Shown in pieces: positions 1 to 9,900 of a DNA stretch of 64,000 nucleotides (positions within the stretch are counted from its first letter, which is position 1; every line of letters starts with the position of its first letter). The notes below the pieces were generated by a model. The model saw nothing but the letters and a program-made list of their open reading frames with translations, was not told the DNA's origin and made no database searches. Position numbers and translations under genes: made by a program. The DNA is taken from contig CM044966.1 in NCBI GenBank assembly GCA_024516035.1, forward strand, positions 19,064,878 through 19,128,877, written 5' to 3'. Source of the stretch: Bactericera cockerelli. Lineage: Eukaryota > Arthropoda > Insecta > Hemiptera > Triozidae.

Positions 1-718
1 TTTTTTTAATAAACAACTAATAGACCAACCCTGCCACATCTGTGTGCTTGCAGTAACATAATCAGAATGCCTTATAAGACTTCAATAGACCTTAAGAAAG
101 CATTTGATTTTTTTTTTAAAATAAACAACTAATAGACCAACCCTGCCACATCTGTGTGCTTGCAGTAACATAATCAGAATGCCTTATAAGCCTTCAATAG
201 ACCTTAAAAAAGCCTTTGATTTTTTTTTTTTTAATAAACAACTAATAGACCAACCCTGCCACATCTGTGTGCTTGCAGTAACATAATCAGAATGCCTTAT
301 AAGCCTTCAATAGACCTTAAGAAAGCCTTTGATTTTTTTTTTTATTATTATTATTAATAATAATAAACAACTAATAGACCAACCCTGCCACATCTGTGTG
401 CTTGCAGCAACATAATCAGAATGCCTTATAAGCCTTCAATAGACCTTAAGAAAGCCTTTGATTTTTATTATTATTATTATTATTATTATTAATAATAATA
501 AACAACTAATAGACCAACCCTGCCACATCTGTGTGCTTGCAGTAACATAATCAGAATGCCTTATAAGCCTTCAGAAGACCTTAAAAAAGCCTTTGATTTT
601 TTTTTTTTTTTAATAAACAACTAATAGACAAACCCTGCCACATCTGTGTGCTTGCAGTAAGTAAAATTAACATAATCAGAATGCCTTATGAGCCTTCAAT
701 AGACCTTAAGAAAGCCTT

Positions 719-754
<36 letters not shown>

Positions 755-815
755 AAACAACTAATAGACCAACCCTGCCACATCTGTGTGCTTGCAGTAA
801 CATAATCAGAATGCC
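1..815. repeat. Tandem array of 7 units ending at a septin splice acceptor
   Basis: Seven head-to-tail units of about 112-140 bp; the unit AATAAACAACTAATAGAC begins near 8, 120, 232, 361, 499, 612 and 752. Length varies mostly in poly-T or ATT tracts. Every unit contains the pieces CTTGCAG and AATCAG/AATGCC, which in the last unit form the acceptor in front of the septin exon. After AATGCC the first six units continue with a segment that reads SIDLKKAFD in the same frame, resembling a reverse transcriptase motif, while the seventh runs into septin coding sequence. The array is cut by the window start. Confidence 0.9.
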
Positions 816-928
816 GGAGAGAAAGCTCCCTAAGGACGTGGACGGGTACATCGGTTTCGCCAATCTTCCCAACCAGGTGTTCCGCAAGGCGGTCAAGAAG
901 GGCTTCGAATTCACACTCATGGTTGTGG
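811..928 (+). CDS. pnut: Septin exon A (first exon in window)
   Basis: Encodes [17 protein letters not shown], the conserved septin start just before the P-loop. The donor is GG/GTGAGT at 929 and the end phase is 1. Two acceptors give the same phase: CTTGCAG ending at 797 and AATCAG ending at 809; both leave one base before the frame. The ATG at 811 may therefore be an internal Met. The sequence before about 815 is identical to the upstream repeat, so the repeat supplies the acceptor. Confidence 0.88.
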
Positions 929-3900
929 GTGAGTGTCTCATCTCTTATGGCCACATTTTTTTCTTCTTCTTTAACATGTTCATAACTTAAGTTGTAGTAT
1001 TATTTATAAGTTTGTTGCTTGCAGTTTCCTGAGGGTTTGATGGCTTATAAAGAAAAGTCTATGTCCTCATGATGGTTGATCGCACATAGAAATATGTGGT
1101 TCAGGACGAGCCAACTTTGAAATAAAGTTGGCTGGAGACCATCACTCAACCCCCCAGCTGTAGCCAAGCTGGCTACAACACAACAACACATGGGTACAAA
1201 TTTACACAAATGGAAGTTTAAAAAAAAAAATAGTACAAATTTACAAGTTAGGAAACTAAATAATGTTAGAGTGAGAGAGGAAAAAAGGAATAAATGCTTT
1301 CTTTCTTTTTTCTTTATATGGCTACATTATGAAACAGGATTAAAGTTAGGCTTGCCAGCGTCGATGGCTCGTGTGAACAGCTTGTACATTTTTTTTCCCA
1401 CAACAATTCATACATTCGATATTACATTTTTTTATGAAGAAAAGTGAGAAGTACAACTTCACTTTTCTCTTTATACTGATTAAAATAGAGAGGTGATTTT
1501 TTTTATTAAACTATAACACAAAGACTTCATTCAATAAATTTGTGAAGGGCAATGAGCCCGCAATGCTGGCTGCAATCCCCCTCTGAATGGCCAGGCTTAG
1601 ACGTTGGGTGAGGTAGGGTGCTGCTAGACGTTGGTTGGATGATAGATAATCAGAACTATTACCTGCTGATGAGAGCAAATAAGCTCGAAACAGCTGTCCA
1701 AGTATGTTCTGATATTCATGTACATCTAGTACAACTTCTCACTTTTCTGTTTATACTAGGGATGGGTAAATATTGAGCGAGTCGACTCGAAGAGTCGACT
1801 ATTTCTGAAGAGTCGTATGAATCGACTCTCGAAGTTCTAAAGAATCGACTATCGACTCACCGCTCATTTCCTTGTCTGGTTTAACCCACTAGCACTAGCC
1901 ATTAGAAATAGGTCTGTTACCCACTGACGTCATCACTCAACATCTCATCGCATCGGTCCCGTCCTATAGGGACCGTCAGGGACGATTTAAGAATATAATC
2001 TTTCAAACTCTTGAATAGGATTGACTATGGCTTTATCCATTGAAAACAAGTCTGTTACCCACTCAAAATTAATTTCTTTCTACTAGCTTCTTAATGTGAT
2101 ATCAGGGGATAAGTGAGAACTAGATGTAGGGGAGGGCAATATGAATATTCAGATGAATATTTAGTCGAACTGAGTCTAGTGTCTACAGAACCGAATATTC
2201 TAAACGAGTCGAGAATCCCATCCATACTCCCTAGACTACCTACTGAATCGACTACCCCCATTATCTAAGGTGAAACAAATTATACAGAATTTCAAAGAAC
2301 CGCGACTCTTAAAGAGTCGACTCACTGAGTCGACTACTTTTGATGAACTGAGTCTACTGAATCGAATATTCTAAACGAGTCGAGAATCCCATCCCTAGTT
2401 TATACTGATGATTATACTGATTTTTTTTATTTAAGATGAGTGTTTCACAGCCGTCTTTATTTCGTAGCCGTGAAACAGGAGCTACTGTAGACGCTTGTGG
2501 TCTGTGTTGTAGCCTGCCCATCCCGTAGCATGCCTCCCCTCTGATGGGCGAGAAGTGACACAATACTTCCCATTTAGGTGCTGGGTCAACACGAGCGCAC
2601 CTTGTTTTTATTTTTACATGTATTGTCTTTTTCTCCCAGGAGAGTCAGGGCTGGGCAAGAGCACGCTCATCAACTCGATGTTCCTCTCCGACATCTACTC
2701 GTCCGAGCACCCCGGCCCGAGCCTCCGCATCAAGAAGACGGTGAACGTCGAGACCTCGCGCTGTCTCCTGGTGGAGAACAACGTCAAGCTTAGCCTCACC
2801 GTGGTCGACACGCCCGGGTTCGGCGACGCGGTGAACAACAGCGACTGCTGGCAGCCCGTCATCCAGTACATCGAGAGTCGGTGAGTGGAGTGATTCGGTT
2901 CGGCTCATTGAGTGAGCCGGCTCTTTGAGTGAGCCGGCTCTTTGAGTGAGCCGGCTCATTGAGTGATTGGGCTCATTGAGTGATTCGGTACATTGAGATG
3001 TTGAAAGATGTGTTTCTCTCCTTCTGGTGCCGTTTAATAAGGCGTATCTCATTCGTTCCTTCACGCGTCTGAAAGAACTTTGTATTTATTGAAACAAAAT
3101 AGCAAAGGCTATTTTTTTACCTAGTGATACGCAGAATTGCAATTGTAGAAGTACTTTAAATTCACGAAAGGGAGAAAAGGGAAAAATCAAATTTTAGAAA
3201 AGTATTGAAAAGTATGGTCTTTCAATATTTTTTTATGCAACCAACTGCATTTGAAGGGAAATATGCATGACTATCCATACATGAAATCAAAAATTACTTA
3301 CTGGGTATCATTTCTTTAAAAACGTGCATCGATCCAAGTGACCTCTAGACCTGTGGGAAAAACAGGGATTTAGCCATAACTCTTTAACGAAGCAAAATGC
3401 CCCACTGCAAGTTTCGCTCATATGATAGTCCACGGTGGGCTGAACCTACCCTAAAAACATTTGCATCTGTATACGGGACACCCTGTATATAAATACTGGA
3501 ACACTGAAAGCTAGCCTGGCTTGTTAGGGTTGGCTAGTCCGTTCTCTGTTTATAATCCTCTAGCAAGGCAGTCCTTGATGCTACCGGGTCAGACTAAAAA
3601 TAATAAAGGGTTGGGCAGATAGAAAATTTTAAAGGTTGCGTGGAAGAGAATGCCAAAGGCAATAACCCCGCCCTTTAGTTAGGACATATATTTTATTCTC
3701 TCTCTCTCTTTTTATTTCTCTTATATTGTATATTTATTTGTAATTATTAGAGCCCGGATTTTTGCATATTGCATATTTGCATATGCAATTGCATATTTTG
3801 ACGGTTTTTTTTTTTCAGAGTTTGCATATTTGAGCAAAATCCTGCATATTTCAACAATATTGGCCAAAATTTGCATATTTCGGGGTTTATTAGGGGGAAA

Positions 3901-6900
3901 ATTTCGGTAAGTAGGTATCTACACTATCTACCTACTCAGAGCTACCGAAGTCCATTCAAAACTTAGGACGTAAATAGTAAAATCACATTTTGTGAGTGTA
4001 CCTACCTACCTTCATTGTGAAGTCATGTGGGTACCTACTGAATTCTGACAAGCAGCTAGCCTGCTAGCCTACTGAAACAAGACCAAACGTGTCGTTAAAG
4101 CGTCTGCAATAGGTACTCTTATCTGCACTCCACGTATCAGCACGGTAGGTACCTACATGTATTGTATTTCTTTCTCTGTTCTCTTTCCTCTCTGTTTTCG
4201 GCTGTTTTCTACTTGCAGTGAATTTATTGTGTTTGTAAACGATTAACTTTTCTACTGATTTTTACTCGAGAAATGTGTATGCATTTCTCTAGTTAAAGGA
4301 GTAGATTATTTTAAGTTTAAAATAATTTTTTTTACTTAGGTCGATACTAACTTTACAATGCCTCAACTGGCATTGTAAAGTAAAATTAAGTCCTGGCTCA
4401 GTGAGTTTACGGGTTTACATTTTTGCATATATTGGGCTTTTTGTTTACATTTTTGCATATATTGGGCTTTTCGCTTGCATATGCAATTGCATATTTTACC
4501 CTTTTTTTTTGCTGCATAAAATCCGGGCTCTAGTAATTATCTTTGCTGTTTATAATATGTCCAATTAATAAAATGTTAATACTGATTAAAAAAAACAGGT
4601 TTGCTGTTTATACTGATTAAAATAGAGAGGTTAGTTGATGACAGGGTTATTCCCAACTATTACCTGCTGATGAGTGCAAATAAGATCGAAACAGCTGTCC
4701 AGGTATGTTCTGATATTCATGTACATCTAGTACAACTTCTCACTTTTCTGTTTATACTGATATACTGATTATACTGAAATAATACTAATAAATTACCGTC
4801 TTCGCAGGTACGAGGAGTATCTGAACGCGGAGTCGCGCGTGGTGCGCGCCGCGGGCCCGGACACGCGCGTGCACGCGTGCCTCTACTTCATCGCGCCCAG
4901 CGGGCACGGCCTCAAGCCGCTGGACGTCGAGTTCATGCAGCGCCTCCACGACAAGGTCAACATCGTGCCCGTCATCGCCAAGGCGGACACGCTGACGCCC
5001 GAGGAGTGCCAGGCGTTCAAGAAACAGGTGAGCCGACCCGACTCAATGAGCCGAATCACTCAATGAGCCGGATCACTCAATGAGCTGAGTCACTCAATGA
5101 GCTGAATCACTCAATGAGCCAAATCACTCAATGTATCAAATCACTCTCGATGTACGCTCACGCCCGAGGAGTGCCAGGCGTTCAAGAAACAGGTAACCCC
5201 ACCCGACTCAATGAGTCGAATCACTCAATGAGCCCGTCATCGCCAAGGCGTACACGCTCACGCCCGAGGAGTGCCAGGCGTTCAAGAAACAGGTGAGCCA
5301 AATCACTTAATGAGCCGAATCACTCAATGAGCCGAATCACTCTATGAGCTGAATCACTCAATGAGCCGAATCACTCAACGTATTAAATCACTCACCGACT
5401 CTCGATGTACACTCACTCCCGAGGAGTGCCAGGCGTTCAAGAAACAGGTAACTCAATGAGCCGACTCAATGAGCCGAATCACTCAATGAGCCGAATCACT
5501 CAATGAGCCGAATCACTCAATGAGCCGAATCACTCAATGAGTCGAATCACTCAATGAGCCAGATCACTCAATGAGCCGAATCACTCAATGAGTCGAATCA
5601 CTCAATGAGCCGAATCACTCAATGAGTTGAATCACTCAATGTATCAAATCACTCTCGATGTACGCTCACGCCCGAGGAGTGCCAGGCGTTCAAGAAACAG
5701 GTAACCCCACCCGCCCGACACACAGTGAAACAGGTAACCACCCGACACACAGTGAAACAGGTAACCACCCCGACACAGTGAAACAGGTAACCACCCGACA
5801 CAGTGAAACAGGTAACCCCCGACACAGTGAAACAGGTAACGATTTGTTATAATGATTATTCATACTGTACATTTTTTTATACTTGACTGCTCCGAGTTGT
5901 TGGGCCTGGTTTCATTGAACTGCCATCGGAAACTAAGGAGAAGCAACACATTCTATGTTCCAACCTGTGGAACTAACTACGCTTATAACTCGCCTATCAA
6001 TAGAATGATGAGAGCAGCTAATACATCATCTATTGATGTCTTCTTAAAAAATTGATGTGATGTTTACTGTGATCTATTGTAGCTGTAAATTTGTCTACTT
6101 GATTTTACCTTGTCTTTCATTCTATTATTTAATTTTGCTATTATCTTTACATTTTTGACACTGTGATATATATTTAATTTTATTGACATATTTTTTTACC
6201 TTTATTGTTGTGTTTATCTGTTTATATATTGACATTTGTAAATAGGACTAGCTCCGTTAATAAACACCCGTTTACCGGGCTTATTATTATAAAGTGTGTA
6301 ATAATCACACGGACACGGAATTATTACTATTATCAATATACCCTCATTGTTTGTTGAAGATGTTATTGTAAAATATAAATACATGGAAACTTCATATAAA
6401 AAAAAAAAAAATTCCTGCCCCGCTGGGAATCGAACCCAGGTCACCATGCGTACAATGCCTAGCGCGCTAACTCACTCTGCCACGGTGACTACTGATATGA
6501 CCATGCAGTTGAAAGCGATGTTAAATTTTTGTTTAAAAAAACGCTTGCATACGAGTCTGCAACCATTGGGACATTTTCATCTTTACTATTCAAGGTCCAA
6601 AACCAACTGACCAAATTTCGTATTGTGCGCATGACACATACCTTCTCTCTTCTCTCCCTCTACAATTCAATACTTCGCCACTGTGCGCATGACACACACT
6701 TTCCCTCTTCTCTCCCTTTACAATTCAATATTTCGTTACATAATTTCGTTACATAATTTCGTCACATAATTTTGGTTATGTGCCAGAGCAAAGACATGAA
6801 AATGTCAAAATTAAATTACAAATTACAAAAAATACTCCGTGTTTCAGATCCTGAGCGAAATCGCGCAGCACAAGATTCAGATCTACGAGTTCCCGGCTGG

Positions 6901-9900
6901 AGGGGGCGGGGTTGGGGGTGGGGGCGGGGCCGAGGAGAGCAAGGGCCTGGGAGGGCGGGTGCCCTTCGCGGTGGTGGGCTCCAACACTGTGCTCGAGGTG
7001 GAGGGGAGGAGGGTGCGGGGGAGGAAGTACCCGTGGGGCGTGGCTCAAGGTAGGAATAATAATAATAATAATATCCTTAATTTTTCAATGTTTCTGAAGT
7101 ATTTCAATGTTTCCGAAGTATCTCAATGTTTCCGAAGTATCTCAATGTTTCCGAAGTGCAATCATGTGCCATCATCCTGGGTACAGCCCACATTCTCAGA
7201 AAGTTTGGTGTATAATTGAAAGCGATTTAGCTAGCATCCAAAGAATATGGTTTATTCTCGATGTTAGTAATTTGTATTGTACGGATAAAAAATTAATAAT
7301 CTTGCGTTGTATGCCATAATATCCTTAATAAATATATATCGTAATAAAATGAACACGCAATAGAAAAATGAGAGAACATTGTGATATTCATGATTTAACA
7401 ACAACAAAATTTTCATTTATTTGACAAAGATAAATTATTACAATTAAAAATAATAGGAAGGTATTCTTCCGTCTTCAAAGTTAAAAACTGTGAAGAAGAC
7501 GGAGATACTATAGTTTCTTTCTAACTAAAAAAAAAATTCCTGGTTAGGTTTTTTCCAAATATTTCCATTTTATTCCGAGGTCATTCGTGAAAGAAAAATG
7601 CGTTTGGTTATTTTTAAAGACAAACAATGGACTTAACCTATAAAAGAACTGGAAGCAAGAATTTTCTACTTCCACTTTGGTTAACTTTGGAAGTGGAAAT
7701 TTTTCCTCTTCCAAAAGAAAAATGACTTGCTTCCAGTTTGGTTCATTTTATTCCCGTTTGGTTAACTTTGGTTAGAAAGAAAAATAGGGCTCTAGAAGAG
7801 GCCCTTCTTTTTGGTCTTCTTCTCTTTGCCGTCCAGAGAACGCCGTCAGTTCCACAATAATGTTCTCCTCTCATGTAGATAGCTATGGCAATTGTCAACA
7901 TACATCGTACATACATAATGATAGAAATAGTATTAGGTAGGTACAAGTACATAGATGGTAAGCGAATATAACTTATATCATTTTTCTTTCCAACTCAGTA
8001 TTGAATTACCTTTTATATTTGTTACCTAATATTATACTTTTATATTATACTTTTGTTCATTTATAAAATCCTGTAAAATATACAATAAATAAAGAGTTGC
8101 TATATTAAACTGTTAGCATAATGGGACTTCCTGTCTCGATCCGACAGTCTAAATAAAGCACTACTATACTATACTATACTATTTTGTATATTATTATTGA
8201 TGTCAAATACAACATTGCCTATTATTACAAATGTGCTTCCTCTCTGTCGGGTTTCAGTGGAGAACCTGGAGCACTGCGACTTCCTGGCGCTCCGTAACAT
8301 GCTGATCCGCACCAACCTGCAGGATCTGAAGGACGTGACGAGCAATGTGCACTACGAGAACTTCCGCTGTCGAAAGCTGGCTGGCCTGGGCACCGACGGC
8401 AAGCCGAGACTTCTCAACAAGTGAGTGGTGGACCTTTGTGAATAAAAATAGAAAAATCATTTTCAATTTTCACCAAAACGGCTCCCATTTGGGCCCGAGT
8501 GGCCTCATGTTCCCCGCTGCCTAGGATGAAGGAGGAGAAGCGAATGTCTATATTACCTAGTAATTACTTGGTACAGGCGCTTGATGTATATAACAACACC
8601 AATGACAATGACAGACCAAATATTATTATTTTATAATACCCAAAGTAACGCGTCAGTTATTGCCTCACACGTCACACAGAAACCTAAGGATTCTGTTATC
8701 CGTGATGAGGTGTAGACGACTATTAAAAAAAAAAAAAATACTTTATTAGGTAGAAAGACATATAATATAATATGTACACTTGTACAGTACAAATAATTAT
8801 AATGAAAAGGGAAAAAATTCATACATTGATATGCACATGTCCTAACTGAATATGGTATTGCAGGAACCCGCTGGCTCAGATGGAGGAGTAGAAGCAAATG
8901 TCTATATTACCTTGTAAATACTTTATCTATATCATATTGTATATTATTATTATTAAATACTTTATTAACTATAAAGACATATATACGATTACAATACAAA
9001 TAATTATAATATTTTTATTTATTTTTTAATGGAAACAATATAAATAATGAAAAGGGAAAAAATGGATAAATATATACAGTATATACACATGTCCTTAAAT
9101 ATATACGGCTAAACGAGGCTGTTTTGATAATTCCGAATTAACTGTGTGTAGAGTATTTCATGTAACTATAGTTATAGCACAACCCTCGATAGCATAAAAG
9201 TCTCTGTTCACTCAAGCTAAAGTTCCCTTTGAAATTAGGAAAAACTTTTTCTTATTGCAACCCTACTCATACACATGTCCTAACTGAATATTGTATTGCA
9301 GGAACCCGCTGGCTCAGATGGAGGAGGAGAAGCGAGAGCACGAGCTGAAGATGAAGAAGATGGAGGTGGACATGGAGCAGGTGTTCGAGATGAAAGTCAA
9401 GGAGAAGAAACAGAAGCTCAAAGACTCGGAGGCGGATGTAAGTATCTGAGATGTACCCCTATAGCACAGGTGTTTGAGATGTACCCCTACAGCAGGTGTT
9501 TGAGATGTACCCCTACAGCAGGTGTTTGAGATGTACCCCTACAGCAGGTGTTTGAGATGAAAGTCAAGGAGAAGAAGCAGAAGCTCAAGGACTCGGAGGC
9601 GGATGTAAGTATCTGAGATTTACCCCTACAGCAGGATGTAAGTATCTGAGATGTACCCCTACAGCAGGTGTTTGAGATGTACCCCTACAGCAGGTGTTTG
9701 AGATGTACCCCTACAGCAGGTGTTTGAGATGTACCCCTACAGCAGGATGTAAGTATCTGAGATGTACTCCTACAGCAGGATGTAAGTATCTGAGATGTAC
9801 CCCTACAGCGGGTGTTTGAGATGTACCCTTACAGCAATCTTTCCCCAACCCCCTCAGCTACAGTTTGAGATGTACCCTTACAGCAATCTTTCCCCAACTA

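Larger units (their letters stand above)
929..2639 (+). other. Septin intron 1
   Basis: Begins GTGAGT and ends CTCCCAG. It holds a repeat at about 1018-1190 that recurs at 29430-29670, a hammerhead ribozyme motif, a hAT-type element and a SINE fragment, all listed separately. No coding sequence was recognised at 1190-1640. Confidence 0.85.

Noticed and set aside
2645..3064. 139-codon minus-strand open frame
   Set aside because: It is the shadow of GC-rich septin exon 2 and the adjoining minisatellite.
5040..5660. Regularly spaced repeats that could be taken for a CRISPR array
   Set aside because: Units are contiguous with no unique spacers, lie in a spliced animal gene, and include copies of an exon end.
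6772..7053. Alternative open frames over septin exon 4
   Set aside because: They arise from the Gly-rich GC tract read in other frames; only one frame carries septin motifs.
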